Origin: UBA4285 sp050944355
Lineage (GTDB): Bacteria; Bacillota; Clostridia; Lachnospirales; Lachnospiraceae
Direction: 5' to 3'
Assembly (NCBI GenBank): GCA_050944355.1
Contig: JBMNQX010000006.1
Span: 62,001-126,000 of the forward strand
Length of the DNA: 64,000 nucleotides
In this document: positions 7,560 through 15,509 of the stretch, in pieces
How the letters are laid out: each line of letters starts with the position of its first letter
Numbering within the stretch: position 1 is the stretch's first letter
Made by a program: the position numbers and the translations under genes
The notes under the pieces: generated by a model
Databases searched by the model: none
Seen by the model: the letters and a program-made list of their open reading frames with translations, nothing else
Told to the model about the DNA's origin: nothing

Positions 7560-8332
7560 ACAGCCATACCGATATAAAGGCGGCCGGCGGCATTTTCAGC
7601 CGGGAACTCACCATCCGCGCGTCCGACACGGATATGTACAGGCAGCTCAGGATGAGCCGCCTCTTCTCCATGATTCAGGAAATTTCCATCGCCCACACCG
7701 AGGCGCTCGGCTGCCCGCGCCAAACGACGCTCGACCGCGGCCTGCTCTGGGTCATCACCCGGCTGCACCTGCGCCTCGCGCGGCCGATTCTCTACGACGA
7801 GAAGCTCCGCCTCGAGTCATGGCCGGAGCCGATGATCCACATGGTCTACCCGCGCGGATACCGGATCACGGACGCTTCCGGCATCATCATCGGCGAGTGC
7901 TCCGCCCTCTGGACGATCATCGACGCCGCCTCGCGCGCCATCGCGCTGCCGTCCCGGACAGGCGTCATCATTCCGGGCATTCACCGCGAAGGAGAACTGC
8001 CTCTGCCGCAGGGACTCGCTTATCCCTCAGGCGGCAATACGTCGGAGCACAAAGTCCTGTATTCGGAAATCGACCTGAACGGGCACGTCAACAACACCTG
8101 TTATTTCGACTGGATCGACGATTTGTTTGAGCCGTCCGCACATCGCGGCGGTCTGTACCGCGAAATACAGATGAATTTTCAGCGAGAAATCACCCCGGAC
8201 GCCACGGTGACGCTGCACTGGAAGACCGAGAGCGGCGAAAACATTGCGGCTGCTGGCGCCCGAATCCTGCGCGTCTGCGGCACATTTTCCGGCGCCGCCG
8301 CTTTTACCGCGGAGGCCGAGCTGAGACAATAA
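7556..8332 (+). CDS. Acyl-ACP thioesterase (FatA/FatB-like)
   Basis: A 258-residue double hot-dog protein. The N-terminal hot-dog has FSRELTIRASDTDMYRQLR and GLLWVITRLHLRL; the second has the acyl-ACP thioesterase motif DLNGHVNNTCYFDWIDD with the Asn/His active-site pair. Bacterial homologues hydrolyse medium- or long-chain acyl-ACP to free fatty acid. Its ATG overlaps the ACP stop (ATGA). With the ligase and ACP it forms a cycle that could charge, present and then release a fatty acid substrate for the neighbouring flavoproteins; that role is an inference from gene order. Confidence 0.9.
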   Translation: MNSHTDIKAAGGIFSRELTIRASDTDMYRQLRMSRLFSMIQEISIAHTEALGCPRQTTLDRGLLWVITRLHLRLARPILYDEKLRLESWPEPMIHMVYPRGYRITDASGIIIGECSALWTIIDAASRAIALPSRTGVIIPGIHREGELPLPQGLAYPSGGNTSEHKVLYSEIDLNGHVNNTCYFDWIDDLFEPSAHRGGLYREIQMNFQREITPDATVTLHWKTESGENIAAAGARILRVCGTFSGAAAFTAEAELRQ

Positions 8333-8350
8333 CAGGATCTGTAATACCCC

Positions 8351-8491
8351 ATGACAAATGCGCCGAAAACACACCGCGCCCACAATCCGCGCGGCCGTCA
8401 GCAGAAATGGCGGCGTGGCAGTTGGCGAAAAACCGCAAAATATCAAATAAATACTATTAGAAAAGGAGATAAACAAAGTCTATGGAAATGA
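8351..8491 (+). other. Possible 46-codon small ORF (weak)
   Basis: An ATG within the recurrent motif CATGACAAATG opens a basic 46-codon frame (Arg/Lys/Trp-rich) that ends in TGA inside the first codons of the polyol dehydrogenase gene. There is no clear ribosome binding site. It may be chance; it is listed because it fills most of the 149-bp gap and overlaps the next start. Confidence 0.15.
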
Positions 8492-9531
8492 TGAAGGGCG
8501 CTTTTATGCGCGGGCTCGACAACATGATCATCAAGGAAATTCCAAAGCCGACGGCCCACAAAGGAACGGTCGTCGTATCTCTGGAGTATGTCGGCATCTG
8601 CGGATCCGACGTACACTACTATCACAGCGGCCGGGTGGGAGCCTACGAAGTAGACCTCTCTCAGGACTACATGCTCGGCCACGAGACAGCCGGCACTGTC
8701 GTTGAGGTCGGTGAAGGCGTGACTTCCCTGAAACCGGGCGACCGCGTCTGCCTGGAGCCGGGTGTCACGGACGGAACCTGTGAGTTCTGCAAATCCGGCA
8801 AATACAATCTCTGCCCGGACGTGCAGTTCCTCGCGACGCCGCCCGTGCCGGGATGCAACGAGGAGTTCATTGAATTCCCGGCCGATTACTGCTTTAAGCT
8901 CCCGGACAACGTGTCGACAAAGGAAGGCGCGCTGATCGAGCCGCTCTCTGTCGGTTTTCACGCCGCCAATCAGGGAGACGTTCAGGTCGGCGAGAGTGTC
9001 CTGATCCTCGGCGCCGGCACCATCGGCATGACGACGCTTCTGTCCTGCAAAGCGCACGGAGCCGGCCAGATCATCGTGGCAGACCTGATCGACGCAAAGC
9101 TCGAGCTCGCGAAGAAGATGGGCGCCGATGTCGTCATCAACAGCGGAAAGCAGGATGTCTTCGAAGAAGTGAAAAAGGCGACAGACGGACAGGGTGCCGA
9201 AAAGGTATTTGAGACCGCGGGCAGCGCCGTGACGATCGCGCAGACCCCGTTCCTGGTAAAGCGCGGCGGAACCATCACACTCGTCGGCATTTCCGTAAAA
9301 CCGGAAATCAACTACAACTTCGCCCAGATCATGGACAAGGAAGTCACCATCAAGTCTGTATTCCGCTACCGCAACATTTATCCGAGAGCCATCGCGGCCG
9401 TCGCAAAAGGCGCCATCGACGTGAGGCCTCTCGTGACCCACGAATTTCCGTTCGACAAGATTCAGGACGCCTACCAGGAAGCTCTGAACAACAAGACAGA
9501 CGCTCTGAAAGTCATGATCAGAATCAAGTAA
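8482..9531 (+). CDS. Zinc-dependent sorbitol/xylitol dehydrogenase-like protein
   Basis: A 349-residue medium-chain dehydrogenase. The catalytic zinc site includes GICGSDVHYYHSGRVG (Cys at about 40) and GHETAG (His-Glu). A structural zinc loop is present but reduced (TCEFCKSGKYNLCPD). The NAD-binding motif is LILGAGTIGM, and DLIDAKL at the end of the next strand favours NAD over NADP. The CGSDVHYY and FLATPPVPGCNEEF signatures are typical of polyol dehydrogenases that oxidise sorbitol or xylitol to ketoses. AAGGAG lies 13 bp upstream of the first ATG; ATG 8488 or 8491 would be better spaced, so the start is uncertain by 2-3 codons. It is followed by a terminator and appears monocistronic. Confidence 0.85.
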   Translation: MEMMKGAFMRGLDNMIIKEIPKPTAHKGTVVVSLEYVGICGSDVHYYHSGRVGAYEVDLSQDYMLGHETAGTVVEVGEGVTSLKPGDRVCLEPGVTDGTCEFCKSGKYNLCPDVQFLATPPVPGCNEEFIEFPADYCFKLPDNVSTKEGALIEPLSVGFHAANQGDVQVGESVLILGAGTIGMTTLLSCKAHGAGQIIVADLIDAKLELAKKMGADVVINSGKQDVFEEVKKATDGQGAEKVFETAGSAVTIAQTPFLVKRGGTITLVGISVKPEINYNFAQIMDKEVTIKSVFRYRNIYPRAIAAVAKGAIDVRPLVTHEFPFDKIQDAYQEALNNKTDALKVMIRIK

Positions 9532-9573
9532 TTCAAATCATTGCCGGGGACATGTCCTGGCAGCGATGCAGGC

Positions 9574-9616
9574 AGCTCCGGCTGTGGGGACTTTCCTTAC
9601 AGCCGGAGCTTTACTT
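9574..9616 (+). terminator. Terminator after the polyol dehydrogenase
   Basis: Perfect 12-bp stem AGCTCCGGCTGT / ACAGCCGGAGCT (9574-9585, 9599-9610) followed by TTACTTTAT. A separate palindrome, GGACATGTCC, lies just upstream at 9548-9557. Confidence 0.8.
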
Positions 9617-9696
9617 TATCCCTGGCAGTCTGAAATTGACGAACCCAAAAGAACATGTTACGTTTGGAGAAGATTCAGGAAAGGAGAAGCTTTCCC

Positions 9697-10578
9697 ATGC
9701 CTCAAAAGGATTTAGAAGCTGAAGGAAGAAAAGTTCTGATGATTCTCGCCCTGTCCGTGCTGTACGGCGGAATCACGAACTGGTTCATCGTCCCCTACCA
9801 CCTGTATTCCGGCGGAATCCTGGGTGTCGCACAGCTGATCCGTTCCGTCATCACCGACCTCACCGGCGTGCAGCCTCCGTTTGACTACGCCGGCCTTCTG
9901 TATTATCTGATCAATATTCCCGTGATGTTCGTCGTGCAGCGCATGATGGGCCGCCGGTATTTTGTCAAGACGCTGATCTGCATCACCGCGCAGTCCCTCG
10001 CCATGTCGCTGATTCCGATCCCGGCCTCGCCGATCATTGACGACGCCCTTGCCTCCTGTCTGCTGGGCGGCATTCTGCGCGGCATCACGATCGGACTCTG
10101 CCTGCGGTTCGGCGCCAACGACGGCGGCATGGATCTCGTCGGCATCATCCTGATCAACAAAGATATGAAAGTCACCGTGGGCCAGCTCGGCCTGATCGTC
10201 AACATCATCCTGTACGTCGTCATGGCCGTCCGCTATGACCTCACCATCGTGACATATTCCATGATCAGTTCCGCGATGATGTCATACGCGCTGGACCGCT
10301 TCTACTCGCAGGGCATCAACGTGGAAATGCACATCATCACAAAAGAAGATCCGAAACCGCTTGAGGAAGCAATCACCAGCCAGCTGCGCCGCAGCGCCAC
10401 AACGTGGCAGGGCACCGGCATTTACGCCGGAAAGCCGGTTCACATCCTGTATGTCATAATGAACAAGTATGAAGTGAACACACTGCGCCGCCTGATCCGC
10501 TCCCTCGACCCGACAGCCTTTATCATCGAAAATGCCGGCGTCAAAGTCATGGGGCACTTCGAAAAACACCTGAGCTGA
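9697..10578 (+). CDS. YitT family membrane protein (DUF161/DUF2179)
   Basis: The protein has 293 residues. Five or six hydrophobic helices occupy residues about 12-200 (ILALSVLYGGITNWFIVPYHLYSGGILGVAQ, GGILRGITIGLCLRFGANDGGMDLVG in part). A cytoplasmic DUF2179 domain follows (VEMHIITKEDPKPLEEAI ... GHFEKHLS). YitT proteins are widespread in Firmicutes, with poorly defined transport roles. I chose ATG 9697, which has AAAGGAG 10 bp upstream, over the earlier ATG 9655, which has none. A monocistronic layout is likely. Confidence 0.85.
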   Translation: MPQKDLEAEGRKVLMILALSVLYGGITNWFIVPYHLYSGGILGVAQLIRSVITDLTGVQPPFDYAGLLYYLINIPVMFVVQRMMGRRYFVKTLICITAQSLAMSLIPIPASPIIDDALASCLLGGILRGITIGLCLRFGANDGGMDLVGIILINKDMKVTVGQLGLIVNIILYVVMAVRYDLTIVTYSMISSAMMSYALDRFYSQGINVEMHIITKEDPKPLEEAITSQLRRSATTWQGTGIYAGKPVHILYVIMNKYEVNTLRRLIRSLDPTAFIIENAGVKVMGHFEKHLS

Positions 10579-10587
10579 TTTCCTGTA

Positions 10588-11094
10588 TCAGTTGTGAAGA
10601 ACCTTCTGATAGGCGAATCGGGGCGAACCGTCGTAATAGTGGATGACGCCGCACTTCGTGTAGCCGTACTTTGCGAGCAGATGCTGCATGACCGTATTGT
10701 CAGGGTGCGTATCGATGCGGATATTGCGTGCGCCCGGACGCCCTTCGGCGAATTCCAGAATCGTCTTCAGAATGCCCTTCGCGCTCTTTGCCCCCGCAAC
10801 GCGGTGAACCGTCAGGTACGGCTCATCATTCAGCCAATTTCCCTGCTCAATCACCCGGTATGTGTCGTCCTCGCCCGTACAGATGGCAAATGCCCCGACA
10901 ATCCTGTCGTCTTCGCGCACCACGTACAGCTGTTTCTTCTGGATGTCCTGTTTCAACAGCTCTTCCGGCGGATACGTGCTGCCCCACTGTGTCGGGTTTC
11001 CTGTTTCACGCATCCGCTGCCGCGCGCCTTCATAAACTGACTCTGCTTCCGGCAAATCTTTCCACTGTGCTGTCTGAATCAACCGCCCGCTCAT
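10588..11094 (-). CDS. GNAT family N-acetyltransferase
   Basis: A 168-residue protein with the GNAT fold: N-terminal strand RLIQTAQWKDLPEAESVY, VREDDRIVGAFAICTGED, the acetyl-CoA loop near VAGAKSAKGILKTILEFA, and C-terminal RIDTHPDNTVMQHLLAKYGYTKCGVIHY. The substrate cannot be told; the DTHPDN...YGY pattern is common in small-molecule or amino acid acetyltransferases of Firmicutes. It converges with yitT, the two stops being 9 bp apart. Confidence 0.85.
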   Translation of the reverse strand: MSGRLIQTAQWKDLPEAESVYEGARQRMRETGNPTQWGSTYPPEELLKQDIQKKQLYVVREDDRIVGAFAICTGEDDTYRVIEQGNWLNDEPYLTVHRVAGAKSAKGILKTILEFAEGRPGARNIRIDTHPDNTVMQHLLAKYGYTKCGVIHYYDGSPRFAYQKVLHN

Positions 11095-11099
11095 CTCAT

Positions 11100-11651
11100 A
11101 TCTCCTTAAAATGTCCCTGCAATACTGCCCCTCAACTTATCAAATTTTTCATTTATATACCATGTTGTATGATTGTTTTCAATGACAGACGGGTTTATGC
11201 AAAGCCTGCTGTAGACTGGACTCCCTGCACTTGTCAGCCCTGTTGCGGACTTTCCTGCACTTGTCAGCCCCGCTGCGGACTCCCTGCACTTGTCAGCAAT
11301 TCTGAGTTGCGGCGGCTATTTTGCTGACAGCTGGCCGCGGCTTCTCCGCGAATCAGCAAAAACAGCTTGTCTGAAGCATCCCGGTGTATTTTTTCCTGCT
11401 CCGCAAAAAATTTCTCAGTAAAATCTTGTTGAAATCAAGATCCCGCTGAGTTAGTTTTGTAAAACCGGCCAATAATGTCAACAATTCTTCTGTCCTGCGG
11501 CAATTTTGCTGACAGCCGGCCGCGGTTTTCTCATTTTTCAGCAATTCTGCGGTCTCGCGGCTATTTTGCTGACAACCCCCTGCCGCCCCCCTGGCGCCCA
11601 TTTTTTAGCTGGTCAGCAATAATTGCCCATCCCCGCCGCTGCCTCTCAGGC
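11100..11651. repeat. Non-coding repeat region rich in GTCAGC / GCTGAC
   Basis: No gene is supported here. Three tandem units of about 30 bp (11218-11246, 11247-11276, from 11277) share GGACT-CTGCACTTGTCAGC. Downstream, ATTTTGCTGACA recurs at 11318, 11503 and 11563, the first two followed by GC-GGCCGCGG, with CAGCAA boxes in the opposite orientation between them. A related non-coding region lies at 61.08-61.57 kb. Confidence 0.7.
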
Positions 11652-11694
11652 AAAAAATTCCCCCGCGCCGGAAGCGAATTGGCGCGGGGGATTC
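11652..11694 (-). terminator. Terminator of the csoR-copA operon
   Basis: Stem AATTCCCCCGCGCC / GGCGCGGGGGATT (11656-11669, 11681-11693). Read on the minus strand it ends in a run of six T residues. Confidence 0.85.
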
Positions 11695-11747
11695 TTCGGT
11701 TCTTTCCGTCAGTTGACAAGCGGCGCCCTGGCGGGCGTCTGCATTTG

Positions 11748-11957
11748 TCATCCGATCGCGGTCACCTTGTAATCTTTGTCTTCGACAGCTTTTTTGAGAG
11801 CGGCGTTGTCGACATCCTTTGAAAGGGTCACGACTGCCTCGCCGGCCTCATGGCTCACTTTTGCGTCGTCAACGCCGTCGAGCGCCTCAAGAGCCTTCTT
11901 GACTGTCATCTCGCAGTGATTGCACATCATTCCTTCAATTTTGATTGTCTTGGTCAT
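11748..11957 (-). CDS. Possible internally initiated CopZ-like copper chaperone
   Basis: Within copA, in frame, AAAGGAG stands 6 bp before an ATG at 11957 that opens a 69-residue polypeptide ending at the copA stop. The product is a full heavy-metal-associated domain with the Cu(I) motif MCNHC (residues 11-15), the usual CopZ length. Either the fusion arose recently from adjacent copA and copZ genes and retained the second ribosome binding site, or both products are made. Independent translation is inferred from the site only. Confidence 0.5.
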   Translation of the reverse strand: MTKTIKIEGMMCNHCEMTVKKALEALDGVDDAKVSHEAGEAVVTLSKDVDNAALKKAVEDKDYKVTAIG

Positions 11958-14363
11958 CTCATTCTCCTTTGCTATTGTATCCTTATTTCCGGCATTGCCG
12001 GCTGTTTCCTGCTGTTTTGTCTCAGGCGCCGCTTCGTAGAGCTTTCCGTCTGCGCCGAGGACAACCGGGTGCTTCATCTTCTTGTCGTGCTTCGTGCTGA
12101 ACATGTCAAAAAGATTCAGACGCAGCGCATTGCTCACGACAAATACGCTCGAGCAGCTCATGGCCGCCGCGCCCCACATCGGGTTCATCGTCAGCCCGAA
12201 ATGCGCGTACAGGCCGGCCGCCAGAGGAATCAGCGCCACGTTGTAGATCAGGGCCCAGAAAAGATTCTCCACGATATCCCGGTACGTCTGGCGGGACAGG
12301 CGGATGGCCGCCGCCGCGTCACTCAGGCGCGATTTCATCAGAACGACATCCGCCGCGTCGATCGCGACATCCGTGCCGGCGCCGATCGCAATGCCGATGT
12401 TGGCGCGGGTCAGAGCCGGGGCGTCATTGATGCCGTCGCCGACCATGGCGATCTTGCCTTTCTTCTGAAGCTGCGCGATCACGGCTTCCTTGCCCTCCGG
12501 GAGAACGCCGGCGATCACTTCGTCGACACCGGCCTGACGGCCGATCGCCTCCGCCGTTCTCTGGTTGTCGCCGGTCAGCATGACGACATGAATTCCCATA
12601 TTCTTCATCTGGCGGATCGCTTCGGCCGAATCGTCCTTTATGACATCCGCCACGGCGATGATGCCGATCAGTTTTCCGTCACGTGTGAAGAACAGCGGCG
12701 TCTTGCCGTCTCCGGAAAGAGCTTCCGCCTTCCGCATCATATCCGCCGGAACTTCCGTGCGGCCGCTGATATATTTCCCGCTGCCGCCCTCAAGTTTTCT
12801 GCCGGCGAGCGTGGCCTCGAGGCCGTGTCCCGGCAGGGCCCTGAAGTCCTGCACATCCGAGACAAATACCTTGTTTTCATCCGCGTATTCGATAACCGCT
12901 TTGGCCAGCGGATGCTCGCTCTTCTTTTCAAGAGCTGCGGCCCACCCGACAAGTTCCTTTTCCGTCACGCCTTCCGCCGGGATGATATCGGTCACCTTCG
13001 GTTTGCCGCTTGTGATCGTTCCGGTCTTGTCAAGCGCGACGATCTGCACAGATCCTGTCTCCTGCAGCGCTTCCGCCGTCTTGAAGAGAATTCCGTGCTT
13101 TGCGCCCATGCCGTTGCCGACCATGATCGCCACCGGCGTTGCGAGTCCCAGTGCGCACGGGCAGGACACAACCAGAACGCTTATGCCGCGCGCCAGCGCG
13201 TATCCGACCGTCTGTCCGAGCAACAGCCAGATCACGATCACGGCCGCCGCGATGAGAATAACCGCCGGGACAAAGAATCCGGAAATCGTGTCCGCAAGCT
13301 TTGCAACCGGCGCCTTTGTGGCCGCCGCGTCGCTGACCATCGAAATGATCTGCGAAAGCGTCGTGTCCTCGCCGACGCGGGTCGCGCGGCACTTCAGAAA
13401 ACCAGACTGGTTCAGCGTCGCTGAGCTCACCTGGCTCCCCTCGGCTTTGTCGACCGGTATCGACTCGCCGGTCAGCGCCGACTCATCGACCGCGCTTTCG
13501 CCCTCGATCACCACGCCGTCGACCGGAATGTTCTCGCCCGGGCGGACGACGAAAATGTCGCCTTTTACGACATCATCAATTGAGATCTGCTGTTCGTTCC
13601 CGTCTCGGATCACGTTGACGGTCTTCGGCTCGAGCTTCATCAGACTCTTCAGAGCGTCCGTCGTGCGGCCCTTGGAGTACGACTCCAGCATCTTGCCGAC
13701 CGTGATAAGAGCCAGAATCATACCGGCCGATTCAAAATAAAACTCGTTCATGTACGGGGCCGCCGCTTCCGAGCCGCCCTGCACCTGCGCGTACGTCATG
13801 GCAAAGAGCATCACCGTGCTGTATCCGAACGCGGCCGAAGAACCGAGCGCAATCAGCGTGTCCATGTTCGGCGCGCCGTGAAACAGGCTCTTGAAACCGC
13901 TGATGAAAAACTGCTGATTGATCACCATGATGATGCCCGACAACAGAAGCTGCATCAGCCCCATCGCCACGTGATTGCCTTCCATGAACGGAGGCACCGG
14001 CCATCCCCACATATGCACACCCATCGAAAAATACATGAGCGCCAGCAGGAAGCCGATCGACGCGATCAGGCGCCTCTTGAGCACCGGTGTCGTTCTGTCC
14101 TTCAGCGCGTCTTCTTCCGCCGCAATCCGGGCGGACACGCTGCCTGACTTTTCCTTTGCTCCCGTGTCCTTTGGAAAAGCGCCGTATCCGGCGTCCTCGA
14201 CAGCTTTGCAGATCGCGCCGGCGTCCGCCGTTCCTTCTACGCCCATCGAGTTCGTCAGAAGGCTCACGGAAACGCTTTTCACTCCCGGGACCTTTGCCAC
14301 GGCCTTTTCAACTCTTGCCTGGCAGGCCGCGCAGCTCATTCCCGTAACCGTATACTGCTCCAC
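11748..14363 (-). CDS. copA: Copper-exporting P1B-type ATPase with fused C-terminal CopZ domain
   Basis: An 871-residue pump exporting Cu(I) across the membrane. Order: N-terminal heavy-metal domain (GMSCAACQ, residues 8-15), eight membrane helices, TGES actuator loop, SCPCALG metal-binding helix (about 400-404), phosphorylation site DKTGT (D about 445), SEHPL nucleotide site, GDGINDAPAL hinge. Unusually, residues 803-871 form a second complete heavy-metal domain (GMMCNHC), the size of a stand-alone CopZ chaperone, joined through a Gln/Asn/Ala-rich linker. An internal AAAGGAG-ATG allows separate translation of that domain. The start codon is GTG. It lies 30 bp downstream of csoR, and copper should derepress the pair. 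Confidence 0.95.
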   Translation of the reverse strand: MEQYTVTGMSCAACQARVEKAVAKVPGVKSVSVSLLTNSMGVEGTADAGAICKAVEDAGYGAFPKDTGAKEKSGSVSARIAAEEDALKDRTTPVLKRRLIASIGFLLALMYFSMGVHMWGWPVPPFMEGNHVAMGLMQLLLSGIIMVINQQFFISGFKSLFHGAPNMDTLIALGSSAAFGYSTVMLFAMTYAQVQGGSEAAAPYMNEFYFESAGMILALITVGKMLESYSKGRTTDALKSLMKLEPKTVNVIRDGNEQQISIDDVVKGDIFVVRPGENIPVDGVVIEGESAVDESALTGESIPVDKAEGSQVSSATLNQSGFLKCRATRVGEDTTLSQIISMVSDAAATKAPVAKLADTISGFFVPAVILIAAAVIVIWLLLGQTVGYALARGISVLVVSCPCALGLATPVAIMVGNGMGAKHGILFKTAEALQETGSVQIVALDKTGTITSGKPKVTDIIPAEGVTEKELVGWAAALEKKSEHPLAKAVIEYADENKVFVSDVQDFRALPGHGLEATLAGRKLEGGSGKYISGRTEVPADMMRKAEALSGDGKTPLFFTRDGKLIGIIAVADVIKDDSAEAIRQMKNMGIHVVMLTGDNQRTAEAIGRQAGVDEVIAGVLPEGKEAVIAQLQKKGKIAMVGDGINDAPALTRANIGIAIGAGTDVAIDAADVVLMKSRLSDAAAAIRLSRQTYRDIVENLFWALIYNVALIPLAAGLYAHFGLTMNPMWGAAAMSCSSVFVVSNALRLNLFDMFSTKHDKKMKHPVVLGADGKLYEAAPETKQQETAGNAGNKDTIAKENEMTKTIKIEGMMCNHCEMTVKKALEALDGVDDAKVSHEAGEAVVTLSKDVDNAALKKAVEDKDYKVTAIG

Positions 14364-14393
14364 TCTCTCACTTTCCTTTCCAATCGCAAATCC

Positions 14394-14738
14394 TTACTTC
14401 ATCACTTTCTGCAGAAGCTTTACCAGCTCCTCGACCTTCTGTGTGCCGCCGGCTTTGATGTCATCGGCGACGCAGGTCTGGATGTGATCCGCGAGAATCA
14501 CTTTGTTGAAACTGTTCAGCGCCGCGTTGATGGCGCTCACCTGTGTTATAATATCCGGGCAGTACGCATTGTTCTCGAGCATCCGCCGGACACCGCGCAC
14601 CTGCCCCTCAATCCGGTTCAGCCGGTTGAGCAGATCTTTGTATTCCTTCTCGGAGCGTTCCCGGCTTTTGTGCCGGCAGCAGTCCGGAATAAACGTCTCT
14701 TCGGTCTCCTGAACTTCACTGTTCTTTTTCTCTTCCAT
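14394..14738 (-). CDS. csoR: Copper-sensing repressor CsoR
   Basis: A 114-residue all-helical DUF156-family repressor. It shows the family core NRLNRIEGQVRGVRRMLE and the Cu(I)-binding Cys-His-Cys triad: Cys in AYCPDII (about residue 60), and His and Cys in DHIQTC (about 85-89). Residues 1-30 add a Glu-rich tail with a CCRH motif that could bind extra metal. RBS GGAGG is 6 bp from ATG. It is the first gene of the copper operon, with a CsoR-type palindrome in its promoter, so it should repress itself and copA until copper binds. Confidence 0.93.
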   Translation of the reverse strand: MEEKKNSEVQETEETFIPDCCRHKSRERSEKEYKDLLNRLNRIEGQVRGVRRMLENNAYCPDIITQVSAINAALNSFNKVILADHIQTCVADDIKAGGTQKVEELVKLLQKVMK

Positions 14739-14774
14739 AGAGCACCTCCTTCCTGAAGTTCTCCTTCAGCTGAC

Positions 14775-14806
14775 ATTATACTATACCCCAGCAGGGTATA
14801 TTGCAA
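14775..14806 (-). promoter_or_regulatory. csoR promoter with CsoR operator in the spacer
   Basis: The minus-strand -10 TATAAT is at plus 14775-14780, and a possible -35 TTGCAA at 14801-14806. The 20-bp spacer is occupied by the palindrome TATACCC-CAGCA-GGGTATA (14782-14800), which fits known CsoR boxes (TACCC/GGGTA). Confidence 0.75.
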
Positions 14807-14815
14807 GGGGGCAAA

Positions 14816-14874
14816 ATAAAAAATGTGTCCCGTGCGGCGCAGCCTTTCGACTGCCCCGCGCACCGGACACATTT
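14816..14874 (-). terminator. Terminator of the flavodoxin-like gene
   Basis: Long imperfect hairpin with arms AAATGTGTCC / GGACACATTT (14821-14830, 14865-14874) and an inner GC stem, followed on the minus strand by TTTTTTATTTTG. Its 5' edge contains the recurrent CATGACAAATG. Confidence 0.85.
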
Positions 14875-14888
14875 GTCATGAAACGAAA

Positions 14889-15509
14889 TTATCTCGCGAA
14901 GTTCGTGCGGACGCTGGTCACGTTGTCAGGATGATTGATTCCGTTCTTTTTGCCGTTTTCAATCAGCCTGAGCATCCACGCCATGTTCTTTCCGAGGTTG
15001 TACATAGTCTGCAGTCCTTCCTTGTCCTGCGCGACGTCCTCTGCTTCCGATCCGAAAACGTGATTCCAGTATGACGAGGTGACAATCGGCATCTGGTTGA
15101 TGGAGAAGTGCTTGTTGATCACGTCCATCGTGCAGACCTGGCCGTTTCGGCGTGCGCTGGCAACCGCTGCCGCCGGCTTATACGCGAGGTACTTGCCGGC
15201 CGATATCCAGAGCCGGTCCATGAAAGAAATCAGACGCCCGCTCGGATGCGCGTAGTAAACAGGCGTGCCGAAGACGTAACCGTCCGCCTCTTTGGCCTTC
15301 TCCGCGATCTCATCCACGACATCGCCGCAGACGCAGCGCCCTTCCCGGCCGCAGTATCCGCAGTTCAGGCAGTCGGACACCGGCTTTGTGCCGAGCCACA
15401 CGATCTCCGAGTCGATTCCCTCTTCTTTCAATGCTCTGGCAACTTCCGAGAGCGCCGTATACGTACAGCCCTTTTCGTGCGTGCTGCTGTTCACCATCAG
15501 AACTTTCAT
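14889..15509 (-). CDS. NAD(P)H-dependent FMN reductase / iron-sulfur flavoprotein-like
   Basis: A 206-residue flavodoxin-fold protein. The N-terminal strand and phosphate loop are KVLMVNSSTHEKGCTYTAL, followed by a cysteine cluster DCLNCGYCGREGRCVCGD (about residues 46-63) spaced like the [4Fe-4S] or redox cysteines of iron-sulfur flavoproteins, then FGTPVYYAHPSGRLISFMDR for FMN. Family members reduce quinones, azo dyes or iron-sulfur partners. It is leftward, with its own terminator, and diverges from the aspartase gene. Confidence 0.8.
   Translation of the reverse strand: MKVLMVNSSTHEKGCTYTALSEVARALKEEGIDSEIVWLGTKPVSDCLNCGYCGREGRCVCGDVVDEIAEKAKEADGYVFGTPVYYAHPSGRLISFMDRLWISAGKYLAYKPAAAVASARRNGQVCTMDVINKHFSINQMPIVTSSYWNHVFGSEAEDVAQDKEGLQTMYNLGKNMAWMLRLIENGKKNGINHPDNVTSVRTNFAR

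Noticed and set aside
11218..11310. CRISPR array at the tandem 30-bp repeats
   Set aside because: Units are directly abutting with no unique spacers, there are only three, and no cas genes are present.
11850..13424. 524-codon plus-strand ORF opposite copA
   Set aside because: It is the complement of a gene with all P-type ATPase motifs; composition is Arg/His-rich with no recognisable domain or RBS.
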